Shown: positions 10,858 to 23,354 of the stretch, piece by piece
How the letters are laid out: each line of letters begins with the position of its first letter
How positions within the stretch are numbered: position 1 is the first letter of the stretch
DNA from: Kingdonia uniflora
Lineage: Eukaryota > Streptophyta > Magnoliopsida > Ranunculales > Circaeasteraceae
Reading direction: 5' to 3'
DNA: 64,000 nt
Assembly: GCA_014058105.1 (NCBI GenBank)
Contig: JACGCM010001011.1
Location: forward strand, 2,547,501 to 2,611,500
Program-made: the position numbers and the translations under genes
The notes under the pieces: model-generated
Told to the model about the DNA's origin: nothing
The model's input: the letters and a program-made list of their open reading frames with translations, nothing else
Databases searched by the model: none

Positions 10858-13519
10858 TGTCGCACCCAAAATTTCCAATGATTTAAAACCAAATCATTAA
10901 CAGGAGTTCTAGGGCGTGCAGGTCGGGTAATCCAAAGAATCACCCCCACAAATGACCGAGCCATAGACAAGTTCAGGCTCAGTCATTTACTTATAGCAAT
11001 TCATCAGAGTAAAAAGAATAAAATAGTGGAAGAAAATGACATAAATATAGATATCAAAGCTAAAATATGATACAATAACTCAGAACAATACAACAACAGA
11101 GTCTGAATATAGCTAAACAATAATATACAACTAGGGACCTACAGTAACAGATAAACTAAACTCTGAGCTCCGCTATAGTCCACATTAACTACTATACAAC
11201 TAATGCTAACAAGAATAGGAAACGATGAACATGGTGAAGCATAGTGAAAATATAGCATATCTAAGTAGCAAGAAATGAAGTGAATACAGTCTTACTAAGC
11301 GAAGATTAATATAATATACGAGGAAGTGATATGATGATAAAGATGCTCAATGCTGGAATGATGTATGAAGTTAAACTGATGGACTCAATCATATTATAAT
11401 TGGTTGATCAACCGCTACCGTAAAGACTCAGACATATAAGAGATCGTTGTTGGATACAAGGGGTTCAATTTGTTCGAAGCTCGACCAGGCTAGAATATTA
11501 CCACTTGATCAGAGTGAATATGGGTTTCAACCCGAGGAGCCATCGTCCTCATACTATTCGAATTCTAAGGTATTTCAACCTCTCAGGATAGTAATGGCAC
11601 CAGAGAGGAACTATCTAAAACCATCCCATACTCCAGGATGGGAATTCAGGTATGATAGCATCTCAGCCATAACTCACCATACTATTTCAACGCGAGTTAG
11701 GAATCCCCCTAACTTAACGGGGGTCAACCGATTTGGAGTGATTTTATGTATCTGATCTCAACGAGATAAGAAGAAATGGTTATATGATATGCAGATCCAA
11801 TTAGATCTACAAAAGATCAAAACGTGCAGCCGCTAACACAACAAGCACACATAGGATAACCAGCTATCTAAGCGAGTGGCAAACAATCCTAACACAGACG
11901 AACAGTGACCCAGTCGCACATCTACGCATAGAACAACAGTAATTAACTAGTCACAACATCTAACTAGATGGCCAGTGACTTTCCAGTCACACATCAAAAC
12001 AATATCAGTCTCTAAGAGACAAAACGGTATTCAAGGACAAAGCCATGAGAATACAAAACATGTACGACTCCCTAAACAATAATAGACAAATTCAACTCTA
12101 CATGCCTTAGGATACCAAGCCCTGATGGAAACAACTCCTAGAACAAGTCAAGAGTAATTACGCCGTTAGTGTTCAAGGACGAAGCTGCGAGAACTAGCGT
12201 AACAACTCCTAACCCATTCTTGAAAACCAAATATGCATAATTACATAACTACACTAACATATCCAACATAGATAATAAATAACTTCAAAGAGGAATGCAA
12301 TCTATACGATATACTGGGAAAAATAACATCTGTCTTTAGTGTCTCTCTAATCAACATAGGTAATATTAGTAAGGAATTTAGACATGAAGGGACACTCGCC
12401 TTGATATACCAAGTTTGATAATAACGAACCCGACAGAAAATATCCAAACAGCACCCCAACGGCAATGTGCTCCGCGAATCGACTTCCGGAACCCAAATGA
12501 ATCACTGAAAGGAACAGGACCACAACAACATCAACCACTACCAAGGACCAGAACCCAATCATAAATCCAACAAGGGATTCTTACCCGAAACGGAATTCAA
12601 ATCAGTACCACACCCGAATCAGCAACACTACACCGCCACAATCCTAGCAAAGACGATTTAGAGTAAGCACAACTCAACCAATCATAACCAGAACCTAATA
12701 ATCAACCTAACCCAACATAATCCATATCTAATCCATCACATAAGGGCTCTACTAAAACAGAAATCAGATTATCACGGGAGGAAAAATAGTTAGGTGACGC
12801 GAACTGATTTTAGAACTCCTGAACACAACAATGATCTCCGTAATTGTCTCTCTAAACCCAATCAATAAACAACTCTTTAGGAATCAAACACCAATGACTT
12901 ATAGTAATAATTACTCTTAAAATCTTCTCTAATCAATTACCAAGCAAGCAAGAGGGTTTTACCAAACTGAAAATCAGATTATAAAGTGGAAAAGCAACAG
13001 GGAATTTCTTACATAAAAAGGGCAGCTGCGATTGGAAATGGATGACGATAAGTCGGAGATTGAAGATGGTTAAAACAGCCTCTCTCTACACTTTAGAATA
13101 GCAGCAATAAAGGGGGTACCAACTGAACCGCAACTACAACAATGGTGGCAAAAACCGATCGGAGAACAATCGCCTCTACTCCCTCTCTTCTTCCTCAAAC
13201 AGCAGCCCCTCTTCAACCCTTACTCACTACTCTCCAATCTCCCCCAACACTATGTTAAAATTTTACAAATCAAATCCCTAAATAGATGTGTGTGGTGATC
13301 CAATGGAACGGTACTACGATAGCTACAACGAAGCCTACCCCATACGGGTAAAACGGTACTTTAATGTTCACATTCACAGTAAGCCTATATACCATACTAA
13401 GAGTCCTGATATAAAATGATGGAACACAATGCATGAAATCATGGAAAAATATGGATGCATAATTTATTTATTAAAATAATGTAGAAAAAAAAACAAAAAC
13501 AAAAATCCGGGACATTACA
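10858..13519 (-). repeat. 3' LTR of chromovirus 1
   Basis: 2662 bases, on the plus strand starting TGTCGCACCC and ending GACATTACA. It matches 18375-20891 collinearly with many substitutions and small indels, and includes a block (around 11300-11700) that is shorter in the other copy. No gene lies inside; the ORF at 11447-11755 is an LTR translation. Confidence 0.95.
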
Positions 13520-13535
13520 TTCTACTCTCCTTAAA
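13520..13535 (-). other. Polypurine tract of chromovirus 1
   Basis: On the minus strand AAGGAGAGTAGA sits immediately upstream of the 3' LTR start TGTAATG. This is the expected primer for plus-strand synthesis. Confidence 0.75.
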
Positions 13536-13608
13536 GGAATTTCGCCCCGAAATTTCAACGTACCTCAATCAGAGAGAAAGTGAAGATAATGATCCCGCAC
13601 ATCCGCCT

Positions 13609-14880
13609 CTAACTCCCAGGAGCCTCGCCAGGTTCATGGTGACTCCACTGAACCTTCACGAAAGAAATAACCTTGCTGCGAAGAACCTTCACCTCGCGGC
13701 CCAGGATGTGCACTGGATGCTCCACGTACGAGGCATCCGCCTGAACCTCTAGGGGATCCCAATCAATCACATGAGTAGGATTCCGCTCATACTTCCTCAG
13801 CATGCAAACATGAAGTACATCATGAACACGATCCAGCTGCGGCAGCAAAGCTAAATGGTATGCCAAATCTCCCACTTTAGCAAGAATCTCAAACGGTCCA
13901 ATGAATCACGCAGCCAACTTCCTTCTCTTACTGAACCGCATCACACCCTTCATCGGGGAAACCTTCAATAGAATATGATCACCAATCGTAAACTTCAGCG
14001 GTCTCCTGTGAACATCGTCATAACTCTTATGTCGGCTCTGAGCTGTACGCAACCAATCTCTAATAACAGAAATGGCTTCCGTAGTCTCACGAACCAACTC
14101 TGGCCCCAACAAACTATGCTCACCGACCTCAGCCCAATTTAGGGGCGATCTACAAAGTCTACCGTACAAAGACTCATAAGGTGCTATCCCAATGCTCGCC
14201 TGGAAACTATTGTTATATGCAAACTCAGCCCATGGTAAATGCTCATCCCAGCTGCCCTTGAAGTCTAAAACACAAGCCTGAAGCATATCCTCAAGGATCT
14301 GGTTGACTATCTTAGTCTGGCCATTAGTTTGAGGATGAAATGTCATACTGAGATCCAATCTGGTGCCCATAGCCCGCTGAAAACTCTTTCAGAACTTGCC
14401 GGTAAATCTAGCGTATCGATCTGACACTATTGATACTGGCACTCCGTGCAACCGCACTGTCTCTTTCACGTACAGCTTACTCAACTCTTCCAGAATTGAA
14501 GTCTTACAGACGGGTAGGAAATGAGCTGATTTGGTCAAACGATCGACAATCACCCAAATCGAATCGTGATTCCTCTTTGTCCTAGGTAATCCCGAAATGA
14601 AATCCATAGTCACATGCTCCCACTTCTACTTCTGAATTGGCAAGAGTTTGAGTTGCCCAGCTGGCTTCTGGTGCTTAGCCTTCACCTGCTGACATGTCAG
14701 ACACTTGGAGACAAAATCGGCTACATTTCGCTTCATGTTGTACTACCAATAATGCCTCTTTAGGTCCTCGTACATCTTAGTACTACCTGGGTAAATAATG
14801 TATCTAGAGCCGTAAGCCTCGCTCAAAATCTCACGCTTCAATACCTCTAAGTTAGGCATACACAATCTTCCCTTGTACCT
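13609..14880 (-). pseudogene. Chromovirus 1 integrase and chromodomain-like tail
   Basis: The minus-strand order is an HHCC zinc region (CLTCQQVK near 14690), the core with MDFISGLPRTK (first Asp, about 14600) and VSIVSDR (second Asp, near 14420), then a GQ...VNQILE segment near 14320. In that segment the usual catalytic Glu is Lys (TKIVNQ). The core continues through WAEFAYNNS, then a GPFEIL/RKYERNPTHVIDWD tail ending in a VQWSHHEP chromodomain-like segment. Stops lie at about 14390, 14625, 14745 and 13905. The integrase inserts the element; the chromodomain targets heterochromatin in this lineage. Two lesions, the Glu-to-Lys change and the stops, indicate no activity. Confidence 0.9.
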
Positions 14881-15027
14881 GACACTGCTATCTGGACTCA
14901 CTATCCTATCTGGTTTACTATCATCAGAAGCCCAAGACTGTAACTCTGTATCCAGCTACTGAGCTTCTATAATCCTTAAAATCAACGACGGTTAAACTCT
15001 CAAATTAGCCATAAAACCACCGATATC

Positions 15028-16319
15028 CTACGAAGGAAAACTCATCCCAGAGTCTGCTATATCACAAAGTAACAGCCATTCGTGGGTCATGAGACTAGCA
15101 AGAATCCCCCTAGGCTTGTGGCTCAAAGCGTCAGCCGCTACATTAGCCTTCCCTGGGTGATAATGCAAGTCATAATCATAATCCTTCAGGAACTCCATCC
15201 ATCTGCGCTGCCTCATGTTCAACTCCTTCTGAGAGAACAGATACTTCAAACTATTATGATAAGAAAAGAGTTCAAACTTCTCTCCGTAAAGATAATGCCA
15301 CTGAATCTTTAATACAAACATTATCGTAGTTGGTCATGAGTAGGATAGATCCTCTCGTGTACCTTAAGCTGTCTAGAAGCGTAAGCAAGCACCTTCCCTT
15401 CCTACCTCAACACACAGCCCAGCCCGCGGAGTGCCGCATCGCTATAAACCATGTACTTTTGTCTACTGGAAGGAACAATAAGCACCGGAGCTGTCGCTAA
15501 CAACTTCTTCAACTCAACGAATGCTAACTCACACTTGTCATCCCAAACAAATCCAACATCCTTCTGAGTCAAACGAGTCAACGGAGCTGCGATCCGCGAA
15601 AGCCCCTTGATGAACCTGCGATAATACCTGGCCAAACCCAGAAAACTGCGTATCTCAGTAATGTTGGTCGGCTGGCTCCAATCCATCACGGCCTCAAACT
15701 TGGCAAGATCCACCACAATTCCCTCTTTAGACACCACATGTTCTAGGAATTTTGCCTCCTTCTGCCTGAAATCATACTTCTCGAATTTAGCATACAACTC
15801 ATTCTCTCTCAGAGTCTGTAATACAATTCTTAAGTGTTCCTCATGCTCAGCCTCTGACTTCGAATACACGAGGATGTCATCCACAAGCACAATAACAAAT
15901 CTATCCATATAAGGTCGAAAAATTTTGTTCACCAAGTCCATGAAAGCCGCAGGAGCATTCGTCAGACCAAATGGCATAACCTAAAACTCGTAATGCCCAT
16001 AACGTGTCCGGAACGCTATCTTAGAAATGTCCTCCTGCTTGACTCTCAACTGATGGTAACCCGATTTGAGATCAATCTTAAAAAAGAACTGCAATCCCTG
16101 AAGCTGATCAAATAAGTCCTCGATCCTAGGTAAGGGATACTTATTCTTGATCGTGACCTTATTCAACTCGCGATAATCAATACAAAGACGCATAGACCCA
16201 TCAACCTTCTTCACGAACAACACCGGAGCGCCCCAAGGAGAAGTACTTGACCGGATGAACTTCTGATCCATCAACTCAGTGATCTGATCATATAGTTCCT
16301 TTAGCACAACTGGCGCCAT
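15028..16319 (-). pseudogene. Chromovirus 1 reverse transcriptase and RNase H
   Basis: RT spans 16319 to about 15402 in two frames. It has the [20 protein letters not shown] block, [13 protein letters not shown], a stop at about 15979, [12 protein letters not shown] and the catalytic VDDILVYS box. RNase H follows from about 15450 to 15028, with [13 protein letters not shown] and ending near the connection motif [10 protein letters not shown]. The breaks (about 15979, 15400 and 15320) separate the pieces. It copies element RNA into DNA and removes the RNA strand. Catalytic DD residues remain visible, but the reading frame is lost. Confidence 0.93.
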
Positions 16320-16332
16320 ACGATAGGGAGCC

Positions 16333-16929
16333 TTAGAAATCGGAGCTATACCGGGAAAAAAGATCTACACCAAACTCAACCTCTCTCGCTGGAGGTAACC
16401 CAGGTATCTCCTGAAAAACATCTGAAAAGTCACCCACCACCGAGAAAGAACTAACATCAGCACCAGAAGACTCCAACTTCAACAATGCAAACAAGTCATC
16501 CTCTGCTCGCACAGGGTTCGAACTAACAAAAGCAAACCGCTTCTCCCCAGGAATACTGAAAGTAACCAACTTCTCAAAACAGTATAAAGTAACCCGATGC
16601 ACCGAAAACCAAACCATACCCAGAATAATGTCAAACTCCTGCATCGGTAGTACTAACAAGTCTGCAAAAAGAACACGGCCACAAACAACTATCGGGCAAT
16701 CTCTATAAATACGAGAAATAGATACCGAAGTACCGAGCGGTGTACCCACATAAACCTCATCATGCAACAAAGAAGATTCAAAACCAATCAAACAAAGAAA
16801 TGCATATGATATGAATGAATGTGATGCACCATAATCAAAAAGAATCCTAGTTGGCGAATAAGAAATATGAATCGTACCTTCCACCACAGGTGGAGAGACG
16901 CGAGTACCTCGCCTCCCCACTGCAAACAT
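16333..16929 (-). pseudogene. Chromovirus 1 aspartic protease
   Basis: Retroviral-type protease domain. The active-site box reads DYGASHSFIS rather than DSGASHSFIS as seen in chromovirus 2, so the Ser after the catalytic Asp is replaced by Tyr. The second conserved block is the hydrophobic DIILGMVWFS (usually GMDWL), with Asp lost as well. It would process the Gag-Pol polyprotein. Both changes argue against activity. Confidence 0.88.
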
Positions 16930-17013
16930 CCTGCTCCGCCCACAGCCCTGACCCTAGCCCTGCCGCTGACCCGGATGTTGTTGTCTCTGTCCACCTGGAG
17001 GGCCTGGAAGAAA

Positions 17014-18203
17014 CTACCTCAGATCACCCTGCGGACCCTGAACTATTTGCCTTTGCTCAAACTGTTGTGGTCGTGGCTGGTGACCTGTAGGGCCCTGAAA
17101 CTGTCTCAGCGGCTGAGGACCTCTAACAAGCTTAGGGAAAAACCTATTAGCATGTCCCTTCTCCCCGCAGTTCCTGCACTGACTAGAACCAAGCAGTGGT
17201 CTATCAGATTGCTGCACCCCAATAACTCTAGCTGACACACTCTTTGTCGTACCCAACCTCTACCTCTTGGGACCCCAGTTCTCAGACTGCCCCTGAACTG
17301 CCTTGCCATTATCAGGCCTCTGATCCTGCCTCCCCTGGTTCCTTACATCTCTGGATTTGCGCTAATTCTCATCGTTCTGCTCTAGCGCTAAAGCCTTAGA
17401 CAGAACCTCTCTGTAAGAGCTAGTACCAGCAGCAATCAGTAACTTCCTATAGTAGGGATGGAGACCCCTCAAAAACTTCATCTTGCGCTGCTCCTCGTCC
17501 TTGCCAATATACAGAACATGCCGAGAGAGCTCATTGAACCGCTGATCATACTTGGAGACACTCATGTCACCCAGCTCAAGCATATTGAACTCAAAGATGC
17601 ACGTATCCTTGTAGCTCTGAGGGAAGTACTGCTCGAAGAACCGTTTCCGAAAAGATGCCCAAAGTGAAGGAGCCTCCACTATAGTTCTCTTGGTGGTATC
17701 CCACCAGTGATCTGCCTCACCCTGCAATGTCACTCACTGATCCTCAGGACATTTCATAGCGTTCAAAGTCTTCTCAATTGAATTGAACCACGTCTCTGCC
17801 TCAGATGGTACAGTAGAGCCAAAAAAGTAGGATGCTTGTACTTCTGGAGTTGCTCCAGATAGTTGTACTCTCTGTCTGCAGGTTGCCTAGCCTACCAAAA
17901 ATAGGTTGTGAAGCCCTCTATAAATTGCTTCATCTCTGAGGAGACACCAAGAACTACTGGATCTGGTGGCACACCAGGCTGACCCTGTGCCACTAGAGTA
18001 GGAAGTACATCCTACTGAACTTGAACTCCTGGTACAGATTCCACGTCTGCTCCAGCCTCAGAAATTACCTGCTCCTCCTGAGCAATTTGGATAGAACCCA
18101 AACTCTCATGGCAAGGTGTTGGCTCACCAGCAAGAGCACCACCACGACTACCACCACGCCCATAACCGGCGACGCAGCCTCTGCCCCTAAAACCTCTAGC
18201 CAT
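17014..18203 (-). pseudogene. Chromovirus 1 gag
   Basis: The start is the ATG at 18201-18203 (MARGFRGRG), an Arg/Gly-rich beginning shared with the sister element and directly preceded by CAG. A capsid region follows with WFNSIEKTL, an altered EADHWWD and FFEQYFPQSYKD (17362-17733). Near the end is a CCHC-like knuckle reading CRNCGEKGHANRFF (around 17170-17200), with the last Cys replaced by Phe. Stops at about 18010, 17885 and 17735 and a frame break near 17360 kill it. It forms virus-like particles in the family. Confidence 0.88.
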
Positions 18204-20383
18204 CTGATGGACAAAAGGAAAATATCTCAGGATAGGAACAAGAAAGGAAAAAACAGACGAGAAGATAAAATATAGAAAACCGAAAGGGATCGACCTAACT
18301 CCATCTATAGAATTAACTCGTCATGTGAATGCTAGAACAGAGATAGGAATTAACCTAAGCTCTGATACCAAGTCTATCACACCCCAAATTTCTAATAATT
18401 TAAAACCAAATCATTAACAGGAGTTCTAGGGCGTGCAGGTCGGGTAATCCAAAGAATCACCCCCACAAACGACCAAGGCAAAGACAAGTTCGGGCTCAGT
18501 CATTCACTTATAGCAATTCATCAGAGTAAAAAGAATAAAATAGCGGAAGCAAACGACATAAATATACATATCAAAGCTATAATATAATACAATATCTCAT
18601 AACTATACAACAATAGGGTCCGAATATGACTAAACAATAATATACAACTAGGGACCTATAGCAACAGATAATCTAAACTCTGAGCTCCGTTGTAGTCCAC
18701 TGCAACTACTCTGTAGCTACTCCACCTCTGAAATGTTAAATAGTGAGAGTGAGCAAACCACAGCTCACTATACCTAACAAGGCTAAAAACTGTTCTAATA
18801 CAACTAATGCTAACAAGAATAGAAAACGATGAACATGGTGAAGCATAGTAAAAATATAACATATCTAAGTAGCAAGAAATGAAGTGAATACAGTCTTACT
18901 AAGCGAAGATTAATATAATATACTATTTAAATTTTAAGGTATTTTAACCACTCAGGATAGTGCAGGCACCAGAGGGGAACTATCTCATACCATCCCATAC
19001 TCTAGGATGGGTATTTAGATATGATAGCATCTCAGCCAGAACTCACCATACTATTTCAACCCGAGCAAGAAATCCACCTAACCGATCTGGGGTCAGCCAA
19101 TTTGGAGTGAGTTTATGTATCTGATCTCAACAAGATAAGAAGAAATTATTATATGATCTACAAATCCAAATAGATCCACCAAAGATTAAAATACTGCAGC
19201 CGCTAACACGGCAAGCACAAATAGAATAACCACCTACCAAAGCGAGTGGCAAGCAATCCTAGCACATATGAGCAGTGACCCAGTCTCACATCAACACATA
19301 GAACAACATTAATTAACCAGTCACAACATCAAACTTGATGGCCAGCGACTTACTAGTCACACGTCAAAACAACATCAGTCTCTAAGAGACAAAACAATAT
19401 TCAAGGACAAAGCCGCGAGAGAACAAAGCATGCACGACTCCCTAAATGATAATAGAGAAATTTGACTCTACCTGCCTTAGGATACCAATCCCTGATGATA
19501 AACAACTCCTAGAACAAGTCAAGAGTAATTACGCCGTTAGTGTTCAAGGACGAAGCCGCGAGAACTAGCGTAACTACTCCTAACCCATTCTTGAAGTCCA
19601 AATATGCATAATTACATAACTATACTAACATATCCAACATAGATAATAACTAACTTCAAAGAGGAACGCAATCTATACTATATACTAGGAAAAACAATAT
19701 CTATGTCTTTAGTGTCTCTCTATATCAAGATAGGTACTATTAGTAAGGAATTTAGACATGAAGGGACACTCGCCTTGATATACTAAGTTTGATAGTAATG
19801 AACCCGGCTGAAAATATCCAAACAGCACCCCAACGGTAATGTGCTCTGTGAATCGACTTTCGGAACCCGAATGAGTCACTCAAAGGAATAGGAACACCAC
19901 AACATCAACCACTACCAAGGACCAGAACCCAATCATAAATCCAACAAGGAATTCTTACCCGAAACTGAATTCAAATCAACACCACACCCAAAACAGCAAG
20001 ACTACACCGCTACAATCCTAGCAAAGACAATTTAGAGTAAGCACGACTCAACCATTAACCAGAACCTAATAATCAACCTAACCCAACATAATCCATATTT
20101 AATCCATCACATAAGGGCTCTACTAAAATAGAAATCAGATTATCACGGGAGGAAAAATAGTTAGGTGCTGCGAACTGATTTCAGAACTCCTGAACACAAC
20201 AACGATCTCCGTAATCTTCTCTCTAAACCCAATAAATATACAACTCTTCGGGAATCAAACACCAATGACTTATAGTAATAATTACTCTTAAAATCTTCTC
20301 TAATCAATTACCAAGCAAGCAAGAGGGTTTTACCGAACTGAAAATCAGATTATAAAGTGGAAAAGCAACAGGGAATTACTTAC
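18204..20383 (-). other. Candidate leader intron of chromovirus 1
   Basis: On the minus strand the LTR carries a consensus donor (GTAAGTAATTCCC, from 20383 down). The gag ATG is preceded by a pyrimidine-rich TTTTCCTTTTGTCCATCAG (acceptor at 18204-18206). The same donor and acceptor arrangement occurs in chromovirus 2. This is an inference from motif and position, not from transcripts. Confidence 0.45.
18359..18370 (-). promoter_or_regulatory. Primer-binding site of chromovirus 1 (tRNA-iMet type)
   Basis: TGGTATCAGAGC on the minus strand, four bases inside the 5' LTR edge. It is complementary to the 3' end of initiator tRNA-Met. Confidence 0.93.
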
Positions 20384-20891
20384 ATAAAAAGGGTAGCTGC
20401 GATTGGAAATGGATGACAATAAGTCGGAGATTGAAGATGGTTAAAGCAGCCTCTCTCGACACTTTAGAACAGCAACAATAAAGGGGGTAGCAACTGAACC
20501 GCAACATGCAATAATGGCGATAATAACCGATCGGAGAACAATCGCCTCTACTTCCTCTCTTCTTCCTCAAACAACAACCCCTCTTCAACCCTTACTCTCT
20601 ACTCTCCAATCTCCCCCAACTCTATGTTAAAATTCTACAAATCAAATCCCTAAAATAGTTGTATGTGGTGATCCAATGGAATAGTACTACGATAGCTACA
20701 ACGAAGCCTACCCCATACGGGTAAAACGGTACTCTAATGTTCACATTCACAGTAAGCCTATATACCATACTAAGAATCCTGATATAAAATGATGAAACAC
20801 AATGCATGATGTCAAGGAAAAATATGGATGCATAATTTATTTATTTTAATAAAAATGAAAAAAAACAAAAAACGAAATCTGGGTCATTACA
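18375..20891 (-). repeat. 5' LTR of chromovirus 1
   Basis: 2517 bases, starting TATCACACCC and ending GTCATTACA on the plus strand. The first base pair after T is changed from G to A relative to the canonical end in the other copy. Candidate minus-strand TATA GGTATATAGG lies near 20757-20766, upstream of a purine-rich leader. Confidence 0.95.
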
Positions 20892-20896
20892 ATATT

Positions 20897-21560
20897 GTGG
20901 TGGTTTAGGAAGGTTACGACTTTATCTTCCATAAATTGTGGCCCATTATCAATACAAATTAGGTGGGGGCTCCCAAACTGTGTGATTATGTGGTTCGAGA
21001 TAAAAGAGATGACCTCTTCTTCTCTGGTTCGAGATAATGGAATTGCTTATGCCCATTTTGTAAAGTAATCGATAGCTACGAGTAGGTGGCGACGGTTACC
21101 TTGAGAGTTAGGGAATTCACCGGCAAGATCCAGTTCCCATCTTTTAAATGGCCAGAAAACCTTGCTTGCATGGAGTTCGAGCGCATGGGCGCGTATCATA
21201 TGTCCATGTCTCTGGCAGGTGTCGCATCTGCGAGAGTACTCTTCTTCTTGCTTGTGCATGCCGGGCCAGAATACTCCTTGAGTAATAGCTTTGTTTTCAA
21301 ATGATCTACCTGCGGTATGGGGGCCACAAGTTCCTTCATGTAATTCACAGAGCAGTTTGTCTGCTTTTGATTTGGAGAAGCACTTGCGGTAAGGCCCTGT
21401 GACGGAAAGGCGGTATAGCATAGCATTTTGAGTAATGTAACGCTTCGAGTTGTTGATCAGCTGGCAGCATTCTTTTGGATCTGCAGGGAGTAGTCTGTTG
21501 CGATTGTTGACGACACCGAGGTAGGCTAAGAAAGGTTTTCGCCAATTATCGTCTCCCCTT
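20897..21560 (-). pseudogene. Integrase N-terminal half of the Tat-like element
   Basis: The open piece 21047-21421 has an H2C2 zinc-finger pattern (HEGTCGPHTAGRS... CDTCQRHG) and the first part of the core, with WELDLAGEFP and VAIDYFTKWA (first catalytic Asp region). It then continues with ICIDNGPQF (second Asp) near 20950. The sequence is cut at 20892-20896 by the target duplication of chromovirus 1 and resumes at 10857. It inserts element DNA into the genome. The frame has several stops. Confidence 0.85.
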
Positions 21561-21599
21561 TTATCGCCCCCAGTGTTAATCGTGCATACAGAAATGCGA

Positions 21600-22658
21600 T
21601 CAATGTTGGGGGTTGAAATGATTTCGATCTGGAGATATCAAGCTTCTGTACCCAAGACCCCGGCTAGATATGCCAAGGGAATCGACGTGTTTATTTTCAC
21701 CTCGAGGAAGAAAATCGAGTGTCTCTTTCACGAACTTACTTATCCTATCTGTAACGAGGGATGTATATTTGATCATCTTTCCATTATTCTTGTATTGCTC
21801 TGAGTAGTGGTGAACAATGAGTAATGAATCTGTGTAAACTGAGAGTTCGGGGACATCGAGCTCTAGTGCGAGGTCGAGTCCGTGAATAAGAGCTTCATAC
21901 TCAGTGACATTATTTGAGGCCTCAAAATCTATGCAGATTGATTTTTCAATTCTATCATTAGAAGGGGTAATCAAAACGATCTCGATTCCCGACCCTACGG
22001 GACCTGCTGATCCATCTATGGAAAGCTTCCACCCTGATGTACTGATCCATTCAGCTCGTTTGTCGAATAGTTTGGAGGGTAGATTCTCTGGTGTATCTTT
22101 GGTAAGGTTTGGGTCGTACTCCTCCCACTCGGGATCCTCTACTAAAAAAACCGTGAGAAAATCAGTAATGGCCTGGCCTTTTTCGAAATAACGTTATTCG
22201 AACTTTATATCATGTTCTCCCAAACTGACTGATCACTGTTGCACTCATCTTGATTTCTTTTTCTTGGATAGAACTTCCCGAAGTAGGTAGTTCGTCATAA
22301 CTTTGACGGAATGTGCTTGGAAGTAGTGCTTGAGTTTCTGCGAAGTGTAAACAAGGGTGAGAAGAATTTTCTCAATTTTAGAGTACCATATTTCTGCAGG
22401 TATGAGGGTTTTACTGATGAAGAAGACTAGTTTCTCTATTTTCCCTACCAGGCGAATGAGAACCGAGCTGAGAGAAGTATCTGCGACTACTACTTAGATT
22501 ATCAGATCCTTATTACCTACTGGGGTACTCATTATGGGAGACTTTCCCAAATAGATTTTGAGATCTTGAAAAGCTGCTTCGCATTCTTGTGTCCATGTAA
22601 CTTCTGTAGCTGGATGAACCTTTCCTCGTTTGGTACATCCGAAGAGTAACAGGAATAG
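21600..22658 (-). pseudogene. RNase H region of the Tat-like element
   Basis: The open piece 21600-21974 is RNase H-like, with SNNVTEYEALIHGL and YTDSLLIVHH, followed by a DFLPRGENKHVD end. The upstream part (22000-22650) is broken in all frames. Tat elements carry an archaeal-type second RNase H; the NNVTEYEAL box fits that, but this is a family-level inference. It removes RNA from RNA-DNA hybrids in the life cycle. Confidence 0.75.
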
Positions 22659-23354
22659 CTAATGGCAGTGGTCTGAAGATTTAGAGACGAAACGGTTGAT
22701 AGCGGCAATTTTACCGGCGAGTTTCCGAATGTCTTTTGCTATTTTTGGAGAAGGCATGTCAAAGAGAGCCCGAATTTGATCCAGATCGGCCTCAATCCCT
22801 TTCTTGTTGATAAGGTGGCCTAGAAAGCGGCCAAAATGTACCCCGAATTGACATTTATCCGGGTTGAGACACATTTTGAAAGATCAAAGGATGTTGAATA
22901 TAGTATTGAAATCTGAGATGTGATCGACTGACTGTAAGCTTTTGCACAAGAGATCATCGATGTAGACTTCCAAAATTTTCCCTAGGTGTGCTTTGAACAT
23001 AGTAGTCATCAATCGTTGATATGTGGCAACCGCGTTCTTGATCCTGAAGGGTATGACTTTGTAACAATAAAGACCTCTTTCGGTGATGAAAGTTGTCTTC
23101 TCTTGATCCTCTTCTGAAAGCGGAATTTGATTATTCCCTGAAGCAACGTCTATCATAAATAGAAGATCATGGCCTGCTGTGGAATCGAGAATCTGATGAT
23201 TGTTGGGAAGAGGGAAAATATCTTTTGGAGTATGTTTGTTCAGATCTATGAAATCTACGCAAACTCGAACCTTTCTGTTCTTCTTTGGGACAGCGACAAT
23301 GTTGGATATCCAGTCCAGATACTTGGCTTCTCGAATGAATCCCACTTTGATCAA
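22659..23354 (-). pseudogene. Reverse transcriptase of the Tat-like element
   Basis: Two pieces (22884-23354 and 22659-22874) give most of an RT core. The first has VCVDFIDLNKHTPKDIFPLP, FMIDVASGNNQI (the usual GYHQI is altered), a degenerate fingers segment and the YIDDLL catalytic box. The second has the thumb segment with FLGHLINKKGIEAD. A stop near 22880 splits them. Catalytic Asp pair present, neighbouring motifs eroded. Confidence 0.9.

Larger units (their letters stand above)
10858..20891 (-). mobile_element. Full-length Ty3/gypsy chromovirus 1 (Tekay/Del-like)
   Basis: Complete nested element on the minus strand: LTRs 18375-20891 and 10858-13519, PBS at 18359-18370, gag, protease, RT, RNase H, integrase and a C-terminal chromodomain-like region. 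A polypurine tract abuts the 3' LTR. A perfect 5-bp target duplication ATATT flanks it (10853-10857 and 20892-20896), so the boundaries are exact. Long LTRs (over 2.5 kb) and the tail after integrase suggest the Tekay/Del chromovirus lineage. Many stops and substitutions in catalytic motifs show that it is inactive. It is related to chromovirus 2 at 35505-45492 by protein content, PBS spacing and LTR ends (TGTAATG...GACA). Confidence 0.95.

Noticed and set aside
11447..11755. 102-codon plus ORF in the chromovirus 1 LTR
   Set aside because: The other LTR copy does not keep the frame.
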